Positions 44,238-53,016 of a DNA stretch of 64,000 nt are shown piece by piece; position 1 is the first letter of the stretch; the number at the start of each line of letters is the position of its first letter. The notes under the pieces were generated by a model. It ran no database searches. It saw nothing but the letters and a program-made list of their open reading frames with translations, and had not been told where the DNA came from. The DNA lies in assembly GCA_963790065.1 (NCBI GenBank), contig CAWBNK010000010.1, forward strand, positions 1 through 64,000. Reading direction: 5' to 3'. The DNA is from Palsa-504 sp963790065. GTDB lineage: Bacteria > Actinomycetota > Actinomycetes > Streptosporangiales > Streptosporangiaceae. Made by a program: the position numbers and the translations under genes.

Positions 44238-45046
44238 CGTTCCACCCCTGTCTGTGTCGTTACGCCTGGCGCCTGGCCGGGCTCGCAGTCGCGGATCCCG
44301 GCCAGCCAGCCGCCCATCAGCTCCCGCAGCTGCGCCCGGTGCCGGGAGAAGGCGTGGTCGGCGCCGTCCACCTCGACGTACCGGCACGACGGCCCGGCCC
44401 GCGCCGCCAGCTCGCGGGCGTGCGCCACCGGGACCCACCGGTCCGCGGTGCCGTGGACCACGAGCAGCGGTCTGGGCTCGATGGCCGCCGCGGATTCCAG
44501 CGGGTCGGCCATCCGGGCCGCCTCGTCCCGCTGGACGGCGAACTCCTGCGGCGTGGCGGCCAGGAACCGGGTGAACTCCTGCTCCACCTGGGCCGGGTCC
44601 AGCGCCAGGGTCCCGCCGAGCCGCGCCGCCGCGCCGTATACCGCTACCGCGCGCAGCCGGGGTTCGGCGGCCGCGGTGACCAGGGCGGCCCAGCCGCCCA
44701 GGCTGTGGCCCACCACCGCGATCCGGCCGGGGTCGACCCGCGGGTCCGCGGCCAGGTAGTCGACCGCGGCGGTCACGTCGCGAGGGGTGGTGCGCAGGTC
44801 GTACCGGCCCGCGCTGCCCCAGCAGCCGCGGTAGTGGAATACCAGCGAATGCCAGCCGCGGTCGCGCAGGTCAGCCGCCAGGTCCAGGTTCTGCTCCAGG
44901 CCGGGGCAGCCGTGCAGCAGCAGCACGGCCGGCTTCGGCTCCTCCCCGGCGGCCAGGTACTGCACGCCGAGCAGGCGGTGCCCGTCGCTGCCGAAGGTGA
45001 CCCCGGTAATGCCCTCGTGTCCTGCGGGCGGCTCAGTAGCCGACAT
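44180..45046 (-). CDS. Alpha/beta hydrolase of the carnitine-type cluster
   Basis: 288 residues. LLLHGCPGLEQN (oxyanion), GHSLGGWAAL with Ser near 115, VVHGTADRWVP with the acid, and DGADHAF with the His near 240. Its end overlaps the next gene by 58 bp, and the last 30 residues look loose, so the natural end may be just after LAGIRDCEPG. The role in the pathway is unknown; it could hydrolyse acyl-carnitine esters to give carnitine. Confidence 0.82.
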   Translation of the reverse strand: MSATEPPAGHEGITGVTFGSDGHRLLGVQYLAAGEEPKPAVLLLHGCPGLEQNLDLAADLRDRGWHSLVFHYRGCWGSAGRYDLRTTPRDVTAAVDYLAADPRVDPGRIAVVGHSLGGWAALVTAAAEPRLRAVAVYGAAARLGGTLALDPAQVEQEFTRFLAATPQEFAVQRDEAARMADPLESAAAIEPRPLLVVHGTADRWVPVAHARELAARAGPSCRYVEVDGADHAFSRHRAQLRELMGGWLAGIRDCEPGQAPGVTTQTGVERWPLCHRSRYAGWGSSGRG

Positions 45047-45965
45047 GGTCCAGGCCCTTGAGGCCCAGCATCTCGCGGGCCTCGGCCGGGCTGGCCACCT
45101 CCAGGGACAGCGCCTCCAGGATGCCCCTGATCTTGGTCACCTGGCTGGCGTTGGACTCGGCGATCTGGCCCTTGCCCAGGTACAGGCTGTCCTCCAGGCC
45201 GACCCGGACGTGCGAGCCCATGATCGCGGCCGCGGTGACGATGCCCAGCTGGAACCGGCCCGCGCCCAGCGTCGACCACTGGTACGCGTCGCCGAGCAGC
45301 CGGTCGGCGGTCCGCTTCATGTGCACGATGTGATCCACGTCCGGGCCGATGCCGCCCATCGTGCCGAAGATGGTCTGCACGAAGATCGGCGGCTTGACCA
45401 GGCCCTTGTCCAGGTAGTAGGCCAGCGTGTACAGGTGCGAGGTGTCGTAGGCCTCCGCCTCGAACCTGGTTCCGGTCTGCGGGCCGACCACCTTGAGCAT
45501 GTACTCGATGTCGGCGTAGGTGGAGACGAACGGCTCGGCCCGGGTGGACTCCAGGTACGGCTCTTCCCAGTCGTACTTGAACTGCCCCTGGTAGCGGTCG
45601 ATCATCGGGAAGCTGCCGTAGTTCATCGTGCCCAGGTTCAGCGTGCACAGCTCGGGCTGCAGCTCGAGCACGCCCTTCAGCCGCTCGGCCACGGTCATGC
45701 CGGTGCCGCCGCCGGTGGTGATGCTCACGATCGCGTCGCTGCGCGCCTTGATGCCCTTGGCGTACTCGGCGAACAGTGCCGGGTCGGCCGAGGGGCTGCC
45801 GTCCTCGGGGTTCCTGGCGTGCAGGTGCAGCACCGCGGCGCCCGCCGCCGCGGCGGCCACCGCCTGGTCGACGATGTCACCGACCGTATAGGGCAGGTAG
45901 GGCGACATCGACGGGGTGTGCCCCGAGCCGGTGATCGCGCAGGTGATGATGACCTTGCCTGCCAT
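45033..45965 (-). CDS. BKACE (3-keto-5-aminohexanoate cleavage enzyme family)
   Basis: 310 residues. A TIM barrel with HLHAR (Zn ligands His-x-His near 46-48), a late VRVGLEDSLYL (substrate Glu and Zn environment) and TLNLGTMNYG. BKACE enzymes react a beta-keto acid with acetyl-CoA to give acetoacetate and a new acyl-CoA. With 3-dehydrocarnitine the product is betainyl-CoA. ATG 45965 follows GGGAGG; an upstream GTG lies within the operator and is rejected. Confidence 0.88.
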   Translation of the reverse strand: MAGKVIITCAITGSGHTPSMSPYLPYTVGDIVDQAVAAAAAGAAVLHLHARNPEDGSPSADPALFAEYAKGIKARSDAIVSITTGGGTGMTVAERLKGVLELQPELCTLNLGTMNYGSFPMIDRYQGQFKYDWEEPYLESTRAEPFVSTYADIEYMLKVVGPQTGTRFEAEAYDTSHLYTLAYYLDKGLVKPPIFVQTIFGTMGGIGPDVDHIVHMKRTADRLLGDAYQWSTLGAGRFQLGIVTAAAIMGSHVRVGLEDSLYLGKGQIAESNASQVTKIRGILEALSLEVASPAEAREMLGLKGLDHVGY

Positions 45966-45980
45966 GGCGGGCCTCCCGAC

Positions 45981-45995
45981 GTTCACGATACGAAC
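45981..45995 (-). promoter_or_regulatory. IclR-type operator before the BKACE operon
   Basis: GTTCACGATACGAAC, extended here to the interrupted palindrome ACGTTC-ACGATAC-GAACGT, lies 16 bp before the BKACE start. The same 15-mer precedes the importer operon. The adjacent IclR gene is the likely regulator of both. Confidence 0.72.
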
Positions 45996-46086
45996 GTTTT
46001 GTTACCAATGTGCAGCGTATCGGCCGGTCGGGCACGGGTCAATATGCCGAACGGAGCGTGGTTGCTGCGTCCGGTCAGGTCCGGTG

Positions 46087-46902
46087 TCAGTCCAGCAGGT
46101 CGCGGATCTCGGCCGCGGTCTGCACCGCTTCGCGCCCGATCTCGCGGAGCCGGCGGGCCGTGTTCATCGGCGCCGGGCCCCACACGTTGACCACCGCGAT
46201 CGGCGACCGCTTGGAGTTGAGCACGGCCGCCGACGCGCCGGAGGAGAACTCCTCGTACTCCCGGTCGCACAGCGCGAACCCGGTCCGGCGCACGTCGGCC
46301 AGCTCGCGTTCCAGCTCCTCGCGGTCGGTGACGGTGTGATCGGTGTAGCGGGGGAGTTCCGCGGGCAGGATGCCGTCCCGCTCGTCGCGGCCCAGCCAGG
46401 CCAGGAACGCCTTGCCGCCCGAGGTGGCGTGCAGCGGGGCCGGCTTGTCCATCCAGTTCGGCGCCATCATGTTCGGCGGCTCCACCTGGTCGGCGTACAC
46501 CAGGTTGAACCGCCGGGCCACGGCCAGGGTGACCACCTCGCCGGTGCGCAGGCACAGGTCGGTCAGCAGCGGCCGGACCCGGCGGACCAGCGCGTCGTCG
46601 GTCACGGCCGAAGCGACCACGGTGGCGCCGTAGCCGACCGTGTACCGCTGCGTGACCGGGTCCCGGTCGACCAGCCCGTGATGCTCGAGCGTGCGCAGCA
46701 GCCGCCACGCGGTGGCCCGGTTGATGCTGCAGCGGCGGGCCAGCTCGAGCACGGTCGGCGGCGTGCCGCTGGCCGCGACCGCCTTGAGCAGCACGATGGC
46801 CCGGTCGACGGCCTGGATGCGCTGCACCCCGTCAGGTGCTCCAGCAGGCACTTCGGCGCTGTCGGCCACTGGGCGTGACATAAGGTGCAGCATAGCCATC
46901 AT
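46087..46902 (-). CDS. IclR family transcriptional regulator
   Basis: 271 residues from ATG 46902 (ATG 46881 is also possible; neither has a ribosome site). The winged helix (about 27-85) has SGTPPTVLELARRCSINRAT and AWRLLRTLEHHGLV. The effector domain follows with HATSGGKAFLAWLG and DREYEEFSSGASAA. IclR proteins control catabolic operons for small acids and amines. It lies directly upstream of the BKACE operon, in the same direction, and is the likely sensor of carnitine or an intermediate. Confidence 0.88.
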   Translation of the reverse strand: MMAMLHLMSRPVADSAEVPAGAPDGVQRIQAVDRAIVLLKAVAASGTPPTVLELARRCSINRATAWRLLRTLEHHGLVDRDPVTQRYTVGYGATVVASAVTDDALVRRVRPLLTDLCLRTGEVVTLAVARRFNLVYADQVEPPNMMAPNWMDKPAPLHATSGGKAFLAWLGRDERDGILPAELPRYTDHTVTDREELERELADVRRTGFALCDREYEEFSSGASAAVLNSKRSPIAVVNVWGPAPMNTARRLREIGREAVQTAAEIRDLLD

Positions 46903-46958
46903 CGACGCGGCAGCGGACCGGCCCTCGTCCGGGTCCCGGCTCCTGACATGATGAGCGG

Positions 46959-47501
46959 GTGCCACTGTTCGCATTCGAAGACCAGACGCCCGACGTCAGC
47001 CCGGACGCGTGGATCGCGCCCAACGCCACCCTGATCGGGGACGTCCGCGTGGAGGCGGAGGCGTCGATCTGGTACGGCGCCGTCCTGCGCGCCGACCTGG
47101 GGCCCATCCTCATCCGGCGCGGAGCGAACGTGCAGGACGGATCGGTCCTGCACGGCGGCGACGACCCGCCCACCGAAGTAGGCGAGGGGGCCACCATCGG
47201 TCACCTGTGCGTGGTGCACGGCGCGATCATCGGAGCCGAGGCGCTGGTGGGCAACGGCTCCACGGTGCTCGACGGCGTGATCGTCGGCCGCCGTGCCCTG
47301 GTCGCCGCGGGCAGCACCGTGCCGCCCCGGATGGTCATCCCCGACGGCATGCTCGCCGCCGGGGTCCCGGCCAAGGTTCTCAGGGAAGTCATCGGCGGGG
47401 CCAAGGAGTGGGTGGAGACGAATCCCGGTTTCTATCGTGACCTGGCCCAGCGCCACGCCGCCGGAATCCGTCATGTCCCGGGACCGCCCGGGCCGGCCTA
47501 G
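46959..47501 (+). CDS. Gamma-class carbonic anhydrase-like hexapeptide protein
   Basis: 180 residues of left-handed beta-helix with hexapeptide repeats (NATLIGDVRVEAEASIWYGA). The three Zn His are visible as H-GGDD (VLHGGDD), IGHLCVVHGA (two). RADLGPI supplies the Arg-Asp pair. It may hydrate CO2 or serve as a scaffold. CATGAT lies six bases before the GTG, so the message is probably leaderless. It is divergent from iclR. Confidence 0.85.
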   Translation: MPLFAFEDQTPDVSPDAWIAPNATLIGDVRVEAEASIWYGAVLRADLGPILIRRGANVQDGSVLHGGDDPPTEVGEGATIGHLCVVHGAIIGAEALVGNGSTVLDGVIVGRRALVAAGSTVPPRMVIPDGMLAAGVPAKVLREVIGGAKEWVETNPGFYRDLAQRHAAGIRHVPGPPGPA

Positions 47502-47513
47502 GGGAGGAGCATC

Positions 47514-48183
47514 ATGGACCAGGACCTGGCTGAGCAGGTCGCCGACGTCGCCCAGCGCGTGGTGGCCAGCGGGGCGATCTCCGCCAACGGGCACGGCAAC
47601 GTCAGCATCCGGGTGCCCGGCGCGGCGGAGATGTACTTCACCGCGGGTCCCTCGCTGCGCGGCCATCCCGCCTCCGCCGTGGTGCGGGTCGGGCTGGACG
47701 GAACGCTGATCGAGGGCGACCTGCCGCCGATCCAGGGCGCCGTGGTCGCCATGCACACCGCCATGTACCAAGATCATCCCGACGTCGGCTGCGTGCTGCA
47801 CACCCACTCGCCCTACGCCACCGCCTACGCGGTGGCCCGGCGCCGGATCGAGTGCTGGATCGAGGCCATGGCCATGTTCGGCCTCGCGGACGGCGTCCCG
47901 GTGGCCGGCTGACGGGCCGCGCGGCTCGGCCGAAGCGGTGGCCCACATCAGGCAGGCCGCGACCGCGGGCGTCCCCGCGGTGCTGCTGGCCAACCACGGC
48001 GTCCTGGTCTTCAACCGCACGCCCGAGCTGGCCATCCTGGTCGGCGGAGTGGTCGAGGAGGCGGCGCAGGCCGGCCTCAACGCCGCCGGCCTGGGCGGGC
48101 CGGTCGAGATCCCGGCGGACCTGCGGGCCGCGGCGCTGCAGCGCGCCATGGCCTTCGACAGCCGCGGCACGGTGCGGGCCTAA
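47514..48183 (+). pseudogene. Class II aldolase/adducin family protein, frameshifted
   Basis: From ATG 47514, HGNVSIRVPG and CVLHTHSPYATAYA carry the active site and two Zn His. The frame stops at 47910-47912 after PVAG. In the next frame, from about 47905, GPRGSAEAVAHIRQAATAGV and VLLANHGVLVFNRT complete the domain, with the third His, to a stop at 48183. Removing one G near 47906 gives a single 222-residue protein. GGGGAGG precedes the start. Such enzymes cleave or epimerise sugar phosphates. Confidence 0.8.
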
Positions 48184-48191
48184 CCGCGCCG

Positions 48192-49280
48192 ATGGCCGCC
48201 CCCAGCACGCTGACCGCCGCCGAGCAGGAGGAGCTGCGCGGCCAGTGCACCGCGTTCCTGGCCGGTCACGGGCCCGTGACCGCGGCCGCGATGCTGGCCG
48301 GCATCCCCGCCGACACGACCCCCGACCGGTACGGCGACGGCGGCGTGGTGGCCGAGCTCGAGGCCGAGATCGCCGGGCTGCTGGACAAGCCCGCGGCCGT
48401 GTTCCTGCCCAGCGGCACGATGGCGCAGCAGTCGGTGCTGCGGGTGCACGCCGACCGGCGGCAGCGCCGGACCATCGTCTTCCATCCCATGTGCCACCTG
48501 GATCAGCATGAGGGACAGGCCTTCCAGCGGCTGCACGGCCTGACCGGCCGCCGGGCCGGCCATCCGGACCGGCTGCTGACCATCGACGACCTGACCGGGA
48601 TCGCTGAGCCGCCCGCCGCCCTGCTCATCGAGCTGCCCCAGCGTGACCTGGGCGGCCAGCAGCCAGACTGGGACGACCTGCAGGCTCAGGTCGGCTGGGC
48701 CCGCGGCCGGGGCGCCGCCGCCCACCTCGACGGGGCCCGGCTGTGGGAGTCGGCGGCCGGGTACGGCCGGCCGCCGGCCGGCATCGCGGCGCTGTTCGAC
48801 ACCGTCTACGTGTCGTTCTACAAGGGCATCGGGGCGCTGGCCGGCTGCTGCGTGGCCGGCCCGGCCGACGTCCTGGCCGAGGTCAGGGAGTGGCGGCAGC
48901 GCATGGGCGGCACGCTGTACGGCCTGTGGCCGAATGCCGCCTCCGCGCTGAGCTGCCTGCGCATGCGACTGCCCCTGATGCCCACCTACCTCGGCCACGC
49001 CCGCGAGATCGCGGCCGCGCTGCGCGGGATCCCTGGCGTGCGGGTCATCCCTGACCCGCCTCAGGTGCCGATGATGCACCTGCTGCTTGACACCACCCAG
49101 GACGGTTTCGCGGCGGCTGCCCGGCGGCTGGCCGCCGAGCAGCAGATCTGGACCTGGCCTAGCGCCGTGGTCACCGCCGATCCCGGCGTGCAGCGGGTCG
49201 AGCTGTCCGTCGGCGACGCCACCTGCGCCCTGCCGCCCGAGCAGGTCCGCGACATCATCGCGGCGCTGACCGCCCGGTAA
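48192..49280 (+). CDS. Threonine aldolase-like PLP lyase
   Basis: 362 residues, fold-type I. PDRYGDGGVVAELEAEIAGL and AVFLPSGTMAQQSVL match threonine aldolases, HLDGARLWESA holds the Asp for the PLP ring and SFYKGIGALAG the Schiff-base Lys (near 214). It should cleave a beta-hydroxy amino acid to glycine and an aldehyde. It starts eight bases after the class II aldolase gene. Confidence 0.86.
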   Translation: MAAPSTLTAAEQEELRGQCTAFLAGHGPVTAAAMLAGIPADTTPDRYGDGGVVAELEAEIAGLLDKPAAVFLPSGTMAQQSVLRVHADRRQRRTIVFHPMCHLDQHEGQAFQRLHGLTGRRAGHPDRLLTIDDLTGIAEPPAALLIELPQRDLGGQQPDWDDLQAQVGWARGRGAAAHLDGARLWESAAGYGRPPAGIAALFDTVYVSFYKGIGALAGCCVAGPADVLAEVREWRQRMGGTLYGLWPNAASALSCLRMRLPLMPTYLGHAREIAAALRGIPGVRVIPDPPQVPMMHLLLDTTQDGFAAAARRLAAEQQIWTWPSAVVTADPGVQRVELSVGDATCALPPEQVRDIIAALTAR

Positions 49281-49284
49281 GGCC

Positions 49285-49632
49285 TTAGTACGTGTGCTGC
49301 AGCGTGTACCGGACTGTCTGCAGCCGGATCAGGCCGTCGCTGAAGATGAAGGTGTCGATGCCGTCCTCGACCTTGGTCTCGGCGGCGGTGGCCGCCCACT
49401 CCAGGAACAGCACGTCGTTCTCGTAGATCAAGGTCTTCAAGTCCCAGTCGGCGTTAGGCACGTCGGCGAGCAGCTGGGTGAATGCCTCCCGGACGCCTTC
49501 CAGGCCGCGCTTGACGCCCGCGGGTGTGATGAAGACCGCGTCGTCGGAGTAGTCGGCGACGATCTCGTCCAGATCGCCGGCGCCCAGAGCCTCCGCGTGA
49601 TGCTGGAAGACTTCTTCCGGGGTGCGGGTCAT
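49285..49632 (-). CDS. SnoaL/DUF4440-like NTF2-fold protein
   Basis: 115 residues. EVFQHHAEALGAGDLDEIVADYSDDAVFIT and VEDGIDTFIFSDGLIRLQTV are typical of the NTF2-like alpha+beta barrel. Members bind small hydrophobic ligands, some as cyclases or isomerases. No specific function is indicated. It converges on the lyase gene. Confidence 0.8.
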   Translation of the reverse strand: MTRTPEEVFQHHAEALGAGDLDEIVADYSDDAVFITPAGVKRGLEGVREAFTQLLADVPNADWDLKTLIYENDVLFLEWAATAAETKVEDGIDTFIFSDGLIRLQTVRYTLQHTY

Positions 49633-49653
49633 TCGCGTTCTCCCATCCTGGTT

Positions 49654-50238
49654 TTACCTCACCGGAACCTGATCTACGGGCAGCCTAGCGGGGTCCTTCG
49701 CGGCCAGGTCACCCACCCGGACGATGCCGGAAGCCACTACCCGGGTGTTCATGCCCCGTAGCCGCAGCTGGCGGCCTGCGCGAGAGCCGACGAAGCGGAG
49801 GGCCTCGACCCCGAAGCGCTCGAGGAACTTCGCGCAGCCGGTATGCGGCGCCTCGCTGACCCGCAGCACGGCCTGGCCCACCGAGAGCAGGGTGCCCGGC
49901 GGCAGGTTGTCCAGGCTGAGGTCGAGGTCCACGAACAGCTGATCGCCGGCCAGCGCCATGCGGTCTTTCCCGTCGGCGACGAGCTCGGCCAGGCGGGCGT
50001 TGATCAGCGTGATCTGCTTGTCCGGGTGCGCCGATCGGTCCGGGGTGCTGCTGCTGCCGCGGGTGAGCCAGTTGTCTCCCGCAAGCCCGGTGACCCGGTC
50101 GATAACCGCCTCGGCGGGCAGGTCCCGTTCGCCGACCGCCGGGCGGCGGACGATCAGGACGATCCGGCCGCCGTCTTTGGGGGAGGCCCGGATCGTGCCG
50201 AGCCCGGCCTCCAGGCGGTCCCGCGACAGATGCCCCAC
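49654..50238 (-). CDS. MOSC domain protein
   Basis: 194 residues from GTG 50238. GDNWLTRG, ADKQITLINARL and EAPHTGCAKFLERFG (Cys near 145) match MOSC domains, which carry sulfur for molybdenum-cofactor chemistry. LRLRGMNTRVVASG closes the domain. The start is uncertain, as no strong ribosome site is visible. It might serve the molybdoenzyme at 31785, but there is no linkage. Confidence 0.8.
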   Translation of the reverse strand: MGHLSRDRLEAGLGTIRASPKDGGRIVLIVRRPAVGERDLPAEAVIDRVTGLAGDNWLTRGSSSTPDRSAHPDKQITLINARLAELVADGKDRMALAGDQLFVDLDLSLDNLPPGTLLSVGQAVLRVSEAPHTGCAKFLERFGVEALRFVGSRAGRQLRLRGMNTRVVASGIVRVGDLAAKDPARLPVDQVPVR

Positions 50239-50297
50239 ACCCTGATTCTCGCCAACGCGCGCCGTCCTGGCCACACTGACCCAGAGAGGGAGGGATC

Positions 50298-50693
50298 GTG
50301 GACGAGAACTTTGACACCAGGCAACTGCCGGGCGCGCCCGATGCGGTCGCACCGGACGGCTCGGACGTGCGGGTCCTGCTGCAGCTGCACCGCGGTTCGA
50401 TGGCGCACTTCGAGCTGGCCGCGGGCCGGGTCTCCCGGGCCGTGGCCCACCATACGGTCGACGAGCTCTGGTACATCCTGCACGGGCACGGCCGGATGTG
50501 GCGGCGTAAGGCCGGGCGGCAGGAAACGGTTCCGCTCGAAGCAGGGACCTGCCTGTCCATCCCGGCCGGCACGCGCTTCCAGTTCCGGGCGGACGGCGAC
50601 GCCCCGCTCGGCGCGGTGGGCGTGACGATGCCGCCCTGGCCGGGCGAGGACGAGGCCTACCCGGTCCCCGGCGCCTGGCCCGCCGATCCCTAA
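50298..50693 (+). CDS. Cupin-domain protein
   Basis: 131 residues, one cupin barrel. HHTVDELWYILHGHGRMWRR (motif 1, with metal His-x4-Glu pattern) and PAGTRFQFRADGD (motif 2). GAGGGAGGGATC precedes the GTG. Possibly a small-molecule-binding or isomerase protein. The last 16 bases lie within a 56-bp tandem duplication. Confidence 0.82.
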   Translation: MDENFDTRQLPGAPDAVAPDGSDVRVLLQLHRGSMAHFELAAGRVSRAVAHHTVDELWYILHGHGRMWRRKAGRQETVPLEAGTCLSIPAGTRFQFRADGDAPLGAVGVTMPPWPGEDEAYPVPGAWPADP

Positions 50694-50803
50694 GCCCTGG
50701 CCCTGGCCAGCAGATCCCTGATCCCTGGCCCCGGCCCGCCGATCCCTAAGCCCTGGCCCTGGCCAGCAGATCCCTGATCCCTGGCCCCGGCCCGCCGACC
50801 CTA
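50678..50803 (+). repeat. 56-bp tandem duplication at the 3' end of the cupin gene
   Basis: Two exact 56-bp units, 50678-50733 and 50734-50789, are followed by a 13-base partial third copy. The unit starts inside the last cupin codons, so the second copy carries a duplicate of the gene end and stop. Internal GGCCCTGGCCAGC and GATCCCT repeats suggest slippage. A hairpin may form from GGCCNGGCC segments. Confidence 0.85.
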
Positions 50804-50982
50804 GGCGCTGGCGCGCCCGGCGCATCGCGGTGCCTCAAACCGGGACCAGGTCGGTTCCGGTCAGGCCTGGACCGGCGCGGCGGTTCCTTCGAGACTGGGA
50901 TCACGGCGGCCTGCGGGTGCTGCGGCCGGGCTGACCCTGGCCTGTTGACCCTTCCGGGGCGGCTTGCGCGATGCTGTCAGGT

Positions 50983-51675
50983 ATGCCGCTGACCCCATGG
51001 CAAGCACAGGTCGCCTACTACCGCCGCCGGGCCGCGGAATACGACCTGACGTCCTATGAAGACGTGCCGCGGGCCGATCGGCGGATCGAGTCCCTCATCG
51101 GGCAGATCCGCCCGGCGGGCGACGTGCTGGAGATCGCTTGCGGCACCGGGCTCTGGACCCGGCATCTGGCGGCCTGCGCCCGTAGCCTGACCGCGCTCGA
51201 CGCCGCCCCCGAGATGGTCGCCCTGGCCCGCCAGCGGGTCACCCATGCCGGGGTGACCTTCGTCGTCGCCGATGTCCTGGACTGGGTGCCGGCGCAGCGC
51301 TTCGACACCGTGTTCTTCGCCTTCTGGGTCTCCCACGTCCCCGCCTCGGCGTTCGGCCGGTTCTGGTCGGTGGTCCGTAGCGCGCTGGCCGGCGACGGCC
51401 GGGTGCTGTTCGTCGATGACCTGCCGGAAGCCGCTGACCGCGAGAGCTATGTGGCGGGATCCGGCGAGATCGTCGAGCGGCGCCTGCAAGACGGAACCCG
51501 CCACCAGCTGGTCAAGGTCGCCCGTGACCGCCAGGCCCTGACCAGGCAGCTCGCCGAACTGGGCTGGCAGGCGACCGTAACCCGGTACGGCTCGGGCTGG
51601 CTGCTCGGCGAGGCCAGGCCCGCGCTCAGGCCGTTACCGCGAAGAAGTCGGGGGCCAGCGGCCAGGACAGCCTGA
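50983..51675 (+). CDS. Class I SAM-dependent methyltransferase
   Basis: 230 residues from ATG 50983 (ATG 50971 is also possible). GDVLEIACGTGLWTRHLA (about 43-60) is motif I, ALDAAPEMVALA motif II, and FVVADVLDWVP motif III. The substrate is unknown. The last 50 bp overlap the convergent gene, and the last 15 residues are Arg/Pro-rich and may not be conserved. Confidence 0.85.
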   Translation: MPLTPWQAQVAYYRRRAAEYDLTSYEDVPRADRRIESLIGQIRPAGDVLEIACGTGLWTRHLAACARSLTALDAAPEMVALARQRVTHAGVTFVVADVLDWVPAQRFDTVFFAFWVSHVPASAFGRFWSVVRSALAGDGRVLFVDDLPEAADRESYVAGSGEIVERRLQDGTRHQLVKVARDRQALTRQLAELGWQATVTRYGSGWLLGEARPALRPLPRRSRGPAARTA

Positions 51676-52180
51676 GTGTCCCGCCTGGCGGCACCGCCAT
51701 CCAGCGCTGCACGAGGTCCCGGACGCCTCGGATGGCCAGGGTGATCGTCTCGTCATCGACCCGCGTAAGCACGTCTTCCAGCGCTGGGCTGTCCTGCCGG
51801 GCCACGCGGTCCCGGACGCCGGCCGGGGTATCCGGGCCATCACCCCAGCGGTTGACTACGCAGTTCGTCATCGTCTTAGCCTGCCGGTGCCCGGGAGTGA
51901 GCCACTGGCCGGTCGGGGTTCCGGCTGCCGCCCCCGAGACGATCCGCCCCCTCTTCTGGCGCTTCGGGTCGCGAGCTGTCGCCGCCTGGCTGGCCTCCGC
52001 GTGAGACCCAGCCGCCAGTTCTCCCCACAGCCCGTCATCGAGGCCGAACAGCGACTCGACCACCAGATGCGGAAGGTCATGCATGACGTGGACAGGCCCG
52101 CGCCGGGTGATCCCGTCCACCTCCAGGTAGGCCCGGTCCTGCTCGCCAGGCCCCACCGCCTTCACCAGGGTTATCTCCAT
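51626..52180 (-). CDS. Conserved hypothetical protein, 184 aa
   Basis: Begins MEITLVKAVGPGEQDRAYLEVDGI and contains VHVMHDLPHLVVESLFGLDDGLW, TNCVVNRWGDGPDTPAGVR and LAIRGVRDLVQRWMAVPPGG. This looks coding and similar proteins recur in actinobacteria, but I cannot name a function. No metal or catalytic signature is clear. The 3' end overlaps the methyltransferase gene. Confidence 0.6.
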   Translation of the reverse strand: MEITLVKAVGPGEQDRAYLEVDGITRRGPVHVMHDLPHLVVESLFGLDDGLWGELAAGSHAEASQAATARDPKRQKRGRIVSGAAAGTPTGQWLTPGHRQAKTMTNCVVNRWGDGPDTPAGVRDRVARQDSPALEDVLTRVDDETITLAIRGVRDLVQRWMAVPPGGTLRLSWPLAPDFFAVTA

Positions 52181-52332
52181 CACCGGCAGCGTTCCACAGC
52201 CTCCAGGCCTCCGGCAAACCCGTTGCGTGCGGCCAAAACAGGCCGGTGTCCTGGTCGGCATCGCCTCGATGCCGCGAATGCCCTCCCCGGCGACATGGAT
52301 CGGCGACTATGGAGGCAATGAGAGGGGGTTCG

Positions 52333-52962
52333 ATGGCTGACCAGCCGTTCGCCTGGGAGGACCTGGCCAAGTACAAGGCTGAAGGGCGGTTCCTGGACGG
52401 ATATCCCGACGATCAGCGAACCTTCTTCGCACCGCGGGACGACATTCACGGGCTCCTGGTCGTGCTGCTGGGCAGCGCCCAGCACTCTATCGTGGTCAAC
52501 ATGTTCGGCTATGACGACGACGAGCTGAACAAGATCATCCAGGCCAAGCTCGGCGATGAGAAGGTCTACGTGCAAATGAGCCTGGACCGCAGCCAGGCGA
52601 CCGGCGCGCACGAGAAGGAGATCCTGGCCAAGTGGGCCAACGACGCCTTCGGCAACAGCATCGCGATCGGCACCAGCTCGGTGCACAACGCGATCTCGCA
52701 CTTGAAGGTCGTGATCGTGGACGGCGTTTACACCGTCAAGGGCTCCACCAACTGGTCGCTGTCGGGTGAGCAGCAGCAGGACAACGAGCTCACCCTCAGC
52801 CGCAACGCGGTGGTCGCCGCCGAAACCCGCGCGATCCTGGACCTCAATCACGACTTCATGCTCAAGCAGATGGTCGGAACCAAGCTTGACGTGACCAAGC
52901 TCCTGGCCCCCACGGCGAAGGAAGCGACGCCGCCGCTGCCTCCTGCCCCTGCGACGCCGTAG
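52333..52962 (+). CDS. Phospholipase D-like protein with one HKD motif
   Basis: 209 residues. SHLKVVIVDGVYTVKGSTNWSLSG (about 121-145) is a single HxK-x4-D plus the following G-S-T-N-W, as in Nuc/BfiI nucleases and unlike two-motif phospholipases; dimers would build one active site. The N-terminal half has LLVVLLGSAQHSIVVNMFGY, the first strand and helix. No signal peptide. GAGGGGG precedes the ATG. Nuclease or lipid activity is not decided. Confidence 0.82.
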   Translation: MADQPFAWEDLAKYKAEGRFLDGYPDDQRTFFAPRDDIHGLLVVLLGSAQHSIVVNMFGYDDDELNKIIQAKLGDEKVYVQMSLDRSQATGAHEKEILAKWANDAFGNSIAIGTSSVHNAISHLKVVIVDGVYTVKGSTNWSLSGEQQQDNELTLSRNAVVAAETRAILDLNHDFMLKQMVGTKLDVTKLLAPTAKEATPPLPPAPATP

Positions 52963-53016
52963 ATCCCTGAAGCAGCGGGACAGAAGGCAGTCGGCCGCCG
53001 AGCTCCGATGAGATTG

